From the NCBI GenBank assembly GCA_024220525.1, contig JAMYWO010000013.1, forward strand, positions 295,255-308,632: a DNA stretch of 13,378 bases, written 5' to 3'. The notes under the pieces are model-generated. The model did no database searches. It was not told the DNA's origin and worked only from the letters and a program-made list of their open reading frames with translations. Below, piece by piece: positions 1 through 8,806 of the stretch. The stretch is from Cochliopodium minus (lineage: Eukaryota > Discosea > Himatismenida > Cochliopodiidae). A program made the translations under genes and the position numbers. How positions within the stretch are numbered: the stretch's first letter is position 1; every line of letters starts with the position of its first letter.

Positions 1-296
1 ACCATTCAAATCGGTAAAAAATTTATCAATGGACATCCAAGATAAGGATATTTGTGGTAAGATCAAAACCAATAATAAAATGATATTGTTACAATGATGT
101 TGAGGAGATATAAGAAATGAAAATTTTTCTTCCACAAGAATTTAATCATATTATCATTAATGAAATTGATCCCTTCATCAAATATATTTGATATCCCACA
201 TATATTCACTACATTAAGGTATTCATTCTTTGTGATGAATGATATATAAATCAAAAGAGCCTTTGATATTTTATAATATTTAACTTTTTATTTTCA
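1..296. other. AT-rich stretch, no gene recognised
   Basis: No protein family is recognisable on either strand. Short open frames exist, the longest on the minus strand (about 63 codons), but they lack recognisable motifs. The stretch ends in a T-rich run closing with ttttcag (about 291-297), which resembles a splice acceptor, and the reverse-transcriptase-like frame opens directly after it. The last in-frame stop before that frame is a TGA at 264-266. This marks either the 5' truncation point of the retroelement or a chance acceptor-like sequence. Confidence 0.4.
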
Positions 297-1756
297 GATA
301 ATATCAAATTTTGTCAAATCTCACTCAACTTCAGAAAATGCTCCATACTTTGGCTTGGAGTTGAACCTAGCAACAAAGATCCCATTAATGACATTAAATT
401 CTCCTCCCCAGAAAGAATACTTGGAGTCTACTTCAACTCTTTAGGACCTATCAACAATCTAGATGAGAAAATTGAAGTAATGACTAAAACAGCAATTGTT
501 ATGAAGAAAATGTACCCATCCTTCAATTTGTCTGTTACACTTTGGAAAACTTATTGCCTCTCCAAGATACTCTTCCTTGCTGGCTACCTCGTTGCTACCA
601 AAGAACAAAACGAAAAGATTGATAATCTTTGTGATTGGTTCCTTTTAGATAACCAAGGTTCCTTTGTTCCACAATAAACAATTAAAGATATAGCCCGTCT
701 CCACAATTCCAAGGAAAACGGAGGTAAAGACCTATTCACTTTCCTCCATTACCAATGCGGAAATAAAACCAAGATCCTCAAGAGATGTCTTGATCCCTCA
801 TTCAAAGACAAACACTACATCATTCTCCTTACTTTCATTCTTGACATCAGATACAAAAATCAAAACAACAGAAAACTCTTCCATCCCCTCCTTGATCATC
901 AAACACTTGATAAGGAAACCTTCTGTTGGGTCAAACAAGGGATGATTTGGTTCCAAATCCTTGATAAGTAGCAATACATCATCCAACACCTGAAGAAAAA
1001 GTAACTTACAAATACCGAGAACATAAAGGTATCAAAAGAATTGATTCAAGATACATTCCCAAAAATTTCACAGTTCCATGCACCGAAAAGATTGGTCCCA
1101 TCAAAAGTAATTTGGATAATTGGAAGAACGTAACCATTACCATTTGTAACCCAGCTCTCAACAAAACAAGAGACACTATCAGACTCTTTGTTAAAGAATC
1201 AGAACTCGTATTCATCGAACAAGGTTTCTCACTTGAAAAGTTCTTTTATAATATCAAATCAATTCGTCCGGTTAATGAACTTCGAATCAACTGCGCACTC
1301 AATAAATACGGAAGGATGTTCCACTTCAAAGAAAACAAAAATTACAAGAACTGTAAAGAACCAAACAACTCAATGCATGTCGTTTTTTGAAATTATTTGA
1401 ATGAACTTGAACTTGAAATACGAAGAAATCCTTTCCTTACTTCCAACTGAATCCAATCATCCATAAATCATAATTCTCCTGATCACACACATAGTTGGAT
1501 AATCAACAGAGCAAGATGGGATGTTAACAACAGAATCCTCTATGGTCTCGGAAATCAAGAAACAACTCCAAACAGAGTAGAACTGATCAATCTCTTTAAA
1601 ATGAAAATTAGAATTTATGAACATGACCAACTCGAATACACGAGAAAATCCCTGAAACAACTAACCCATTCACAACTCTCCGAATATTGTTTTTTCACCA
1701 TCTCCAAAAACAATGTTGTTCACTTTAGAGACAAAACAATGTACAATTATTTTTAA
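297..1756 (+). pseudogene. LINE (non-LTR) reverse transcriptase, C-terminal remnant
   Basis: This is the decayed 3' part of a non-LTR retrotransposon ORF. The first frame (from 297) shows the order typical of the region after the RT catalytic core: an N-x-x-K-C-type segment near 330-345, the ERILGVYFN motif near 407-434 (the usual 'LG' step), then a helical block with LWKTYCLSKILFLAGY (about 540-587) and a degenerate ARLHNSKENGGKDLF (about 691-738) matching the family's 'GG-L' motif. The catalytic FADD box is absent because the 5' end is missing. Stops TAA 675-677 and TAG 969-971 break the frame. A one-base shift at the A-run near 993-1001 moves homology to the next frame, which reads 1003-1756 with TGA at 1388-1390 and 1448-1450. 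That tail contains a Trp/Arg-rich stretch (HSWIINRARWDVNNRIL, about 1489-1539) common after LINE RT domains. It ends at TAA 1754-1756, just before an A-rich tail. The family is inferred from remembered motifs. Confidence 0.72.
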
Positions 1757-1789
1757 AAAAAGAAAAAAAAAATATAAAAAAAAAAAAAT
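1754..1789 (+). repeat. A-rich tail of the LINE remnant
   Basis: Nearly pure A with a few interruptions starts at the stop codon of the reverse transcriptase frame. This matches the poly(A) or A-rich 3' end expected of a LINE inserted by target-primed reverse transcription. A-rich tracts are common throughout this window, so the assignment rests on its position. No target-site duplication was found by eye. Confidence 0.5.
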
Positions 1790-2465
1790 CAAATTTCCTA
1801 ACACCTATGCAGTGGTTTATTCCTCCACATATCTACACAGGATTCTAAAGTATAAAGATAAAAAAGAAAAAAAAAAGGTGACATTGAAATCCCTTGGAAG
1901 GGGGAGGCCAACATAATCCATCAATGTTTAAAATTATTTAAGAGATTTAAATTGATACATTTCTACTTTAATCAAATTTTTATTTAAATTTTGAACTGAT
2001 AATTAAAACACTGTCTATATCTCGCATATTTATATGGGGAATATTCATTCAAACACTTTATTTTCAGATTATAATTCAAATCTAACTAGGTTTTGTAAAA
2101 TTCAAGACTCATTTTTTGGTTAAAAAATTATAAATTAACAAAATAAAGACTTTTATTTCAGTTTAGGTAGTATTTTTTCATTTATTATTTTCTTTTTTTA
2201 TGAACTTCTAAAACATATTTTAAAATTTTTTTACTTATATACTTTTCTTCCTTTTAAATTCAATTTTCTTTGTTTTATTTATTTTCAAAAGATTAATCTA
2301 CTTATTAATTCCCTAAATGTCAAAAGAAATTGATCCAAACAGATCCATCAACATGTTAATTAATTTTTATTTAAAAATTTATTGAGAAATTTAAATTAAA
2401 CACATTTCACTAAATAACACAATATTTATTCTTTAAATTTTTTCATAACTTCTTCCTTTTCTCCA
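1790..2465. other. Spacer between LINE remnant and RING gene
   Basis: The first 130 bases are less AT-biased and carry an open frame to 1916 ending in residues GRGRPT, which resembles an AT-hook core. It lies beyond the retroelement stop and I cannot assign it. The rest is AT-rich. An imperfect direct repeat is visible: the block at about 1914-1968 (atccatcaatg, then gagatttaaattgatacatt) recurs at about 2342-2411 (atccatcaacatg, then gaaatttaaattaaacacat). This interval should hold the promoter of the RING gene, but no clear element is seen. Confidence 0.4.
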
Positions 2466-2817
2466 ATGGTAGATTGGACAACTACAGGTAGTTTGATTAA
2501 AGTCCAATAATATCTTCTTGTGAAAATTTTTTGTTTAAAGAAATCCTTTTGTAATAAATAAAAATCCAAAATCATGGTAATCTAAAATTCCTTTTTTCAA
2601 ACTCATTCCAACCAANATAATAAAAAAATTTATAAAAAATAAAAAAATAAAAAAATAAAAAATAAAAAAATAAAAATAAAAAATAAAAAATAAGAATAAA
2701 AAAAATATTTAAAATGTTTAGTTGTTAGTATGAAGGAGTATATGGACAAAAGTAGCGAAGTAGTGGGATATTACCAAGGTTAAAATTTTTTATTTAAGTA
2801 ATTTTAATATCATTTTA

Positions 2818-2849
<32 letters not shown>

Positions 2850-5209
2850 ATTATCATTATTTTAAAATTTTTTGTATTTTTAATTTAAATTTTTATTTAT
2901 TTTTTTTAAATTTATATTTAAATTTTTAATCTATTAAAAAAGGTTTGTTGGTGAATTTGGAGAGCTACTATGAGGACCTCAAACAACAGAATGAAATCCA
3001 GTCGAGGAAGATCGATGATGACGATGAAAGTCTTTCCATTCTTCAGAGCCTTCTTGACGAAAGCCAACAAATCATCCAACAGCTTAATTACCAAAATGTA
3101 TAAATAAAAAAAATAAAAAATAAAAATAAAAATATGTTATAAAATTTAAATATGATAAAAATAAAAAATAATAAAATATTTAAATAAAAATTAAAAAATA
3201 AAAAAAAAAAATTATCAAAATATTAAAATATGAAAGAGATAAAATAAAAATTAAATAATTTATTTAAAATAATTTGTTTAAAATAATGATTAAAAAAATT
3301 ATTTCAAAAAATTGTAAAAAAAAATAACAAAATAACAAAAAATAGAAAATTAAAATAAAAAATAAAATAAATTAAAAAAACATGAAATGAATTTCTTTTA
3401 TTAAGTTGAATTATTTTAAAAAATTATTTCAAAAATTAAAAAAAAAAAAAAAAACAAAAACAAAAATGAAAAATGAAAAATAATAAAAAATTAAAAAACA
3501 TAAAATGAATTTCTTTTATTAGGTTGGAGTAAGCACTGGCAAAGACTTACATAAAAGGATAGAAAATGTCTCTAAAAAAACGAACAAATTTGTAGAAGAT
3601 CATAACAGGGAGTCTCATCTTTCCAGCTTACGCATCAACAAGAGAACGAAGATGCTCAACAACAGGCTCCGCGAGCAAATAGGATTGAAAGGTTATTTTT
3701 TTAAACAAACAAAATCTTTTTTATTAAATTTATTGATTATTTTAATTTTAATTTAATTTTGTACAATAAAAAATATGACGTGAATTTTTTTATTAAAAAA
3801 TTTTTTTGTTTAATATTATTTATTTTTTATTTATATTATTTAATATTTTAATTTTTATTTTTTTTCACATTTTAATTATTTTAAACATATTAATAAAAAA
3901 ATAAAACGAGAAACTTTTTATTGAAATATTTTTATAATCATGATTATTATTACTTATTTTTTTACTTTATTTTTTATGATTTCTTTTTTTTTTTCCATTT
4001 TATTATTTTCTCATTTTATTCATTTTTTCAAATTTTATTTTAATTATTTTAAACATATTAATAAAAAAATAAAATGAGAAAATGAGAAACTTTATTAAAA
4101 TTTTTTTTTAAAATTATTATTTATCAATTTTTAATTTATTATTTATTTTTTTTCAATTTTTTATTCAATTTTTTATTCAAATTTTTTTTTTTTTTAATAG
4201 ATCATCTAATAAACAGTTTGGACGAGCAAATAAAAGAAAAAGAAGAGAACATCAACTTGATGAGCAAAACCTTTGAAAATCTTCAGAGGGACATCAAATT
4301 GTACGAGAAGAGGCTCAGAGAAAACGATTCTTCTCTGAAAAACGAAATCCAAAAAAACGAAAAGAAAGATTCCCTTCTCCAATCTCAACTCCAAGAAATT
4401 TCTAACAAAGAAAAACTCATTTATGGTTTGAATGAAGAGGTCATATTTTTTGTTTTAATTTTGTTGATTTATTTTATTTATTTGATTTATTTTATTTATT
4501 TTATTTATTTTATTTATTTTATTTATTTTATATATTTTATTTATTTTTCATATTTTTGTTTTTTATTTTATTAATTTTTCGTTGATTTATTCCAAATTTT
4601 TTTGTAGGTCAAAAAAAAAGAAATGGAACACAAGGATCTTTTCATTCAATTCGGAAACTTAAAGTCGGAAATAATCAACAAAGACAACAACATCAAAAGT
4701 ATTAAAATTAATTTCCAATTTTTTTTATTTTTAATTTAATAATATTACAACAATGATAGATTTACAAGATCAATCTTTAAAACTTCAAAGAGATATTAAT
4801 GAATTCCAAACCAAAGAAGAAAAGTCTAAAAAAGAATTTGAACAGTAATTTTTGTTTTATTTCTATTTTTTTAAAAAGTTTTCAAAAAAAAAAAATTAGA
4901 TTGACAAGAGAAACAAAAAAATTGATAGATTTAAACGAAAATTTGAAAAAAGAACTGTAATTTTCATTTTTACTTTTATTTTTACTTTCATTTTTACTTT
5001 TCATTAATTTGATTTGTGTTGACAGATCAAATAAAGATACTCAAGAAAAAGATACAGACTGCAAAATTTGTATGGACAAGTGCCGTGAGGTAGTTTTGGT
5101 TCCATGTGGACATTTCGTTATGTGTGAAGAGTGCAGTAAAAATAACATAAATTTGTGCCCAATTTGTAAAAAAGTGATCTCTTCTAAAATCAAAGTTTAC
5201 ACTTGTTAA
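2466..5209 (+). CDS. Coiled-coil protein with C-terminal C3HC4 RING finger, about nine exons
   Basis: This is a probable E3 ubiquitin ligase of about 352 residues. Exons, each joined by GT-AG and in matching phase: 2466-2487, 2722-2778, 2943-3097, 3523-3691, 4201-4439, 4608-4698, 4760-4844, 4900-4956, 5026-5209. The first exon is only 22 bases (ATG at 2466) and is inferred; if it is wrong, the ATG at 2730 gives 342 residues. Residues about 25-290 are rich in Lys, Glu, Gln, Asn and Leu with heptad-like spacing, indicating a long coiled coil for dimer or partner binding. The last exon holds the RING: C304-x2-C307, C319-x-H321, C325-x2-C328, C336-x2-C339, with the usual Pro-Cys-Gly-His and Cys-Pro-x-Cys contexts, ending in KVYTC and TAA. 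Such C-terminal RINGs act with E2 enzymes, as in IAP-like ligases. The substrate is unknown. No BIR or other N-terminal domain is seen. Introns range from 55 to 509 bases and are almost all A/T. The gene converges on MSH4. Confidence 0.85.
2617..2708. repeat. (A5-7 T)n low-complexity tract in intron 1
   Basis: Repeated runs of five to seven A separated by single T lie inside the inferred first intron of the RING gene, next to the only ambiguous base in the window (N at 2616). Assembly across this tract is uncertain, so the link between the 22-base first exon and exon 2 is less secure than the other junctions. Confidence 0.8.
3293..3530 (+). repeat. Tandem duplication in intron 2 that copies the 3' splice-site region
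   Basis: Two diverged copies of about 110-120 bases lie head to tail. The first runs about 3293-3410, the second about 3415-3530. Both start with aattatttcaaaaa and end with an almost identical stretch, aatgaatttcttttatta, followed by agttga in the first and ggttgg in the second. The real acceptor is the AG at 3521-3522 in the second copy. The first copy has an AG at almost the same place, so a decoy 3' splice site lies about 120 bases upstream. Confidence 0.7.
3870..4200 (+). repeat. Tandem duplication in intron 3, period about 168 bases
   Basis: A block of more than 35 bases beginning ttttaattattttaaacata is present at 3870 and again at 4038, continuing through a matching ataaaa(c/t)gagaaa segment. 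The 168-base spacing and the T-rich sequence after both copies suggest one tandem duplication with later drift. The second copy ends at the acceptor AG (4199-4200) of the intron. Confidence 0.65.
4466..4546 (+). repeat. 9-bp microsatellite-like repeat TTTTATTTA in intron 4
   Basis: About seven to nine copies of a 9-base unit lie just after the donor at 4440. Because the unit is three codons long, the exon 4 frame stays open into the intron and would encode a Phe-Ile-Tyr repeat if the intron were retained, up to a TAA at 4572-4574. The in-phase acceptor at 4606-4607 and the coiled-coil continuation after it show that it is an intron. Confidence 0.85.
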
Positions 5210-5227
5210 AAAAAAAACAAAAAGTTT

Positions 5228-5233
5228 TTTATT
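5228..5233 (-). promoter_or_regulatory. Possible poly(A) signal AATAAA of the MSH4-like gene
   Basis: AATAAA reads on the minus strand about 30 bases after the MSH4-like TGA stop, a normal distance for a cleavage and polyadenylation signal. It lies between the two convergent genes, only 19 bases past the RING gene stop, so the two transcripts probably overlap at their 3' ends. In DNA this AT-rich the hexamer also occurs often by chance. Confidence 0.35.
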
Positions 5234-5262
5234 TGAGAAAAATTTTAATTAAATTTTTTTTT

Positions 5263-6035
5263 TCAGTTGATTATTTTTTTTTTGAGTTGGATGAGGTATC
5301 TTCTTTTGGATTCTTCATCCAAAGTGCTATTTTTGAGAGCCAACAAACGATCTTTTTAACAAAAAAGATAAAATAAAATATTATTAAAAAAATGAATAAA
5401 ATATTTAATAAATAAATAAAAAATAAATAAAAAATAAATAAAAATAATAACTGGCTATCTCATTCTTTGCTTTCACATTTTCTCTTTTGTTTTGGTTTTT
5501 TTGTTCTTTGTTCCAAACAAAGTCAGAAACTTTAGAGGCGGTTGAGATAAAGCTTTGTGGAAAATCAATCTTTTTCGCTGCGAAAATTCCGTATCTGCTC
5601 AACGGACCTGTTACAAAATTAAAAAAAAAATTTTTGTACATAAAGGCAAAAGTTAGTGTTTAAATTAAATTTTTAATATTTTTAAGATTTTAAAATTTTT
5701 ATTATTTTTTATTTTATTTGAAATAATTTTGATAATTTATTTTTATTATTTTTATTTAATATGTATTTTAATTATTTATTTCTTTAAATTAATTTTTATT
5801 TTTATATTTTTTATTTTTTGGATTATTTTTATTTAATTTTAATATTTTTTTTTACAAGAACCAGGAGCAAATTTGAAACTGAAGAGAATTTTATTGGAGT
5901 CTTCGTTTTGTTGAACGTTTTCATTCTCCCTGAAAGAAACGATCATGTGGCAGTTTTTGATGTTGGGATATACAGACGAAAGCTTTGTTAATTGTGAATA
6001 ATGTGTTGTGAACAAAGTGAAACTCTTCATTGATG
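5263..6035 (-). CDS. MSH4: MutS homolog, C-terminal part, MSH4-like (5' exons absent)
   Basis: This is the C-terminal end of a MutS-family ATPase, most like MSH4, which with MSH5 forms MutS-gamma and stabilises recombination intermediates for meiotic crossovers. Three exons are joined in frame: 6035-5856, 5607-5452, 5351-5263, ending at TGA (5265-5263); introns are 248 and 100 bases. The first exon holds the conserved switch motif FTLFTTHYSQL, with the His that follows Walker B, then YPNIKNCHM and the ILFSFKFAPGS strand. Splicing gives CPLSRYGIFAAKK, the family's 'YG-x-x-A' motif, then the FPQSFI 'LP-x-x-(V/I)' step and a helix. The last exon reads RLLALKNSTLDEESKRRYL followed by a Leu-Lys-rich end, as I recall from MSH4 C-termini, which separates it from MSH2, MSH6 and MSH5. 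Walker A, Walker B and the signature motif should lie just upstream but are absent; the ACAP-like gene is there instead. About 140 residues remain of an expected 800-900. Confidence 0.72.
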
Positions 6036-6277
6036 CTTTTAAAAAAATAAAATAAAATAAAAAAATCAAAAATAAATTAATAAAAAATTTGAAATAATTA
6101 AATAAAAACAAAAAATAAAAAATAAAAAATAAAAAATAAAAAATAAAAAAAGAAAAATAAAAATAAAAAAATAACAAAATAATTAAATAAAATTAAAGGG
6201 TAAAATTAAAGGGTAAAATTAAAAAAATAAATATAAAATAATAAAAACTTCTTGAATTTATGATAAAATATTTTTAC
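6036..6277 (-). other. AT low-complexity junction between ACAP-like and MSH4-like genes
   Basis: This stretch is bounded by a splice donor (gtaaaa at 6277) ending the PH-encoding exon and an acceptor (AG at 6037-6036) opening the first MSH4 exon seen. It is mostly AAAAAAT-type repeat (about 6106-6178) and a 14-base direct repeat ttaaagggtaaaat (about 6192-6220). If spliced, the exon ending in phase 0 would meet an exon needing one prior base, giving Thr-His-Gln and then TGA. It is therefore not a normal intron of one gene and is the likely site of a misjoin or deletion. Confidence 0.7.
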
Positions 6278-8038
6278 AGTAATTTTAACAGAACACAACA
6301 AAAGATCGATTTTTTGTTTTTCTTTTTCGTTTTTCCAAGACTTATAGATGTAGAGCATCCCGTTCATGGCGACAAACCACCTTCTTCTATACCTAGTTTT
6401 TTTGCCCAATTTTCTGCAGAAAAGGTAACCCTGTTTTATCATCGACACTTCTGACAATCTCTCGTCCAAAAACTGATTGAGATCAGTCCCTCTAATAAAA
6501 TATTGGAATTTTGAAATAAATAAAAAATCATAAAATAAATAAATAATAAATTATAAAAAAAATGAAATGAAATAATAAAATGAAATAATGAAATGAAATA
6601 ATAAAATAAAATAATAAAATAAAAAATAAATAAAAAATAATAAAATGAAATAATAAAATAAAAAATAAATAAAAAATTAAAATATGAAAACTGAAATAAA
6701 TAAAATAAAAATAAATTAATACTTTTATAAAAAAAAATTTTTATCAATAAATTAAAAAATAATATTAAATGGATTTTGAAAAACAATTTTTGAAATCAGG
6801 AAGAAGCAAATTTAAAGAAAATGAAACATTTTAATAAATTTGAAAAAATAAAATTTTAACGAATAATTAAATGTTAAAAAGAAAAATGAGAAATGAGAAA
6901 CAAAAGTTTACTTTGAAAAATAAAAGAAAAATACCTTTCATTAGCAATCTCCTCTCTCTTCCCAATCAAAGAAATATAATTCTGCTTGATCAAAGGCTGC
7001 AAGTCAAGGTACTTCTTGTAATTGGTCTCCAGCATCAAAGAATACTCGTTCATGAAGTTGCAGAGGTTCTGAGAAAGGTAGATCTCGCTCTTCGTGTTGA
7101 CCTCCTTGAGTTTCGAGAGAAAATTCATTTCGAAAAGAGACACATTCATTTTGCTTTCTTCGTGTTGTTTCTTCATTTGTTGAAGGACATTGTCTTTTTG
7201 CTTTTGTTTGGTTCTTGAGATGTCGTACTGAAGCTTTGTGTTTTCAAAGTTGTTGTGGCTTTCTTCTAGCCTCTGCTTCATGTCTTCCAGTGAGGAGATG
7301 TCTGCGTTCAGAAGTTGTCTGAAGGGCGAGATGATGTGCATCTCCAAGTTGTTGAGCTAGATGTAATTTTAATTTTTGGGTTGAGATTCTTTTCTTGATT
7401 TGTGATATTTTTGAAAAGAATATTTCCGCGTGGAAAAATTTTTTATTTTTGAACTCATTATCCTTTCAAGAATATATTGATATGTTGTTTGGATAAATGA
7501 ATGGAATAATGAAGAAATGATATTGGAAAATCTTATGTTTTGATTTAATTTTTTTTAACGTCCAAATAATATTTTGTGGTGGATGTTGGCATGCTTTAAA
7601 TTAGAATTTGTAATAAATTTACTGATATCTTGTTGTATGTATTTATATTTTTAAATTCAATGTTGTATTTTAAATAATGTCTGGTTATTCATCTTGAAAT
7701 AAACTGCATTTCAGGATATGCCTTTACAAAAAAAAATTTTGAATTTATCTTACAATCTCCATTCTCTTCAACTCCATCTCTTCAAATTGCAATGTTAATG
7801 AGACCAACAATGATTTTTTATTCTGTTTGGTTGTTTCGTTTTGTTGTTGTATCAATGTGTCGAACAATCTGATGGTATGACAAAATTCGGATAATCTTTC
7901 GATTGTATTCCCTTCTTGAATCGAATTTTTATAATCATTGGTTGATTTGATCAATTTGGGTATCAAATCTTTGAATTTCTCTGTATTATCTGGAACATGT
8001 ATTTGTGTTAATCTATTATCCCTTGATGCTTTTTTCAT
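6278..8038 (-). CDS. BAR-PH protein, ACAP-type Arf GAP N-terminal half (3' exons absent)
   Basis: This is the N-terminal 307 residues of a BAR-PH protein of the ACAP family (Arf GAPs with coiled coil, ankyrin repeats and PH), which bind curved, phosphoinositide-rich membranes in endosomal traffic. Exons: 8038-7754, 7356-6935, 6491-6278, with GT-AG introns of 397 and 443 bases in matching phase. The ATG at 8038 is directly preceded by an in-frame TAA, which fixes the start. Residues about 15-235 are a helical BAR domain; the segment MHIISPFRQLLNADI, about residues 100-114, matches the family's 'PL-x-x-F-x-x-x-D' helix. PH starts at KQGYL (255-259), with Arg-Arg-Arg-Trp-Phe in strand 2 and the ACAP-like DLLLCSVK near the end. 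The frame stops at a donor halfway through PH, so the rest of PH (with its C-terminal Trp helix), ArfGAP and ankyrin repeats are not seen. Whether the full protein has ArfGAP is inferred from family. Its reverse-complement frame (6871-7218) is a shadow. Confidence 0.78.
6560..6690. repeat. AAATAATAAAATG-type low-complexity tract in an intron
   Basis: Short units of AAATAATAAAA, AAATGAAAT and AAATAAAT alternate inside intron 2 of the ACAP-like gene. On the minus strand this keeps a long hydrophobic frame open (Phe, Tyr, Ile and Leu only), which is a by-product of the T-rich repeat and not a gene. Confidence 0.8.
7357..7753 (-). other. Intron 1 of the ACAP-like gene, unusually complex for this window
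   Basis: The intron is bounded by gtaaga and ctag. Unlike the other introns it is not simple A/T repeat: it contains G and C in varied order, for example tttccgcgtgg near 7422-7432 and ggtggatgttggcatgc near 7578-7594. It resembles the intergenic DNA to the right. No exon, RNA or element was recognised inside it. Confidence 0.45.
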
Positions 8039-8039
8039 T

Positions 8040-8806
8040 TATCAATAGAATTACTTCTGTCCAATTTGTTAAGAAATATTTAATAATCCTTCTATCTTTT
8101 AATAAATCGAACTTTCCTTTTTTTTTTTTTTGTTATTTATAATAACATCAAAACCAATTTTCTTGAAAAAAAAGTTGTTATTCTGTTTGAACATTGCTTA
8201 AATCTGTTAATAAAACCATCTTTGCAAAAGAAAATTTAAAAATATATAACGTATATTTTCATTAAAAAAAATGGCATGATTTAAAAAATATTTGGCTCAA
8301 TTAAAAGATGGAGATAGATTTCCCTTCTATTCAAAATAATAAATAGAATAAGGATTTGGAAATTGGGAAGTTAGAATCATTATTATGGTTGTTTATAGGA
8401 AATATATAATCTTTTGATAACGATTTGATATCAATAAGTTCAAGATTGGTATTAGCAAACGAGATGTCGAATAAATTAAAAGTAAAAAGAGGAGATATTG
8501 AAAAAGAAGATCAAAAATCAAACAATAATGATAGAATGTTCTGAGGAAGATTTTGGGGTGCAAACTATATCATCTTTCGTATTGAAGATTTTGTTCTGGA
8601 AAAATTGGAAGAGAAATTTTTATTTGCTGATAGGATTTTGGCATCTAGTGCATATCTGAGGATCATTCTATAACAGATATATTGTATATAATAATTTAAT
8701 TTTGCTTTTCCACTTTTTGATTTGCAATTTTTTTAATGGAAAAATAAAAATATCTCAAACAAGAAACAAGCATATTATAAAAAGCAGCTTGAAGACCAAG
8801 GTAAAG
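8040..8806. other. Upstream region with possible decayed coding sequence
   Basis: The first 200 bases are AT-rich spacer and should hold the promoter of the ACAP-like gene; no clear element is seen. From about 8280 to 8660 the composition is more coding-like on the plus strand, with fragments such as SSRLVLANEMSNKLKVKRGD (about 8425-8484) and NYIIFRIEDFVLEKLEEKF (about 8564-8620) in one frame, interrupted by stops. No family was recognised. A tattgtatataataattt stretch near 8680-8697 could be promoter-like for the next ORF. Confidence 0.3.

Noticed and set aside
297-1756. Stop-codon reassignment (TAA/TAG as Gln), suggested by Gln-like positions of the first two stops
   Set aside because: The same region also has TGA stops and a frameshift, and the RING gene ends normally at TAA and MSH4 at TGA. 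Decay explains all of it.
4440-4574. Phe-Ile-Tyr repeat tail as part of the RING protein
   Set aside because: It is intron sequence; donor at 4440 and acceptor at 4606-4607 join exons in phase and the coiled coil continues.
5839-6177. 112-residue minus-strand ORF as one protein
   Set aside because: Only the 6035-5856 part is an exon; the Phe/Tyr-rich beginning is a T-rich repeat read as protein.
6439-6786. 115-residue hydrophobic minus-strand ORF
   Set aside because: It is produced by AT repeat inside an intron; residues are almost only Phe, Tyr, Ile, Leu and Ser.
6871-7218. Plus-strand ORF of 115 residues
   Set aside because: It is antisense to the BAR-domain exon, which has clear family motifs and fitting splice sites.
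6035-8038. A genuine BAR-PH-MutS fusion protein
   Set aside because: The exon phases at 6278 and 6035 do not match, both domains are cut mid-fold, and the junction is repeat-rich. It is kept only as a misassembly or deletion finding.
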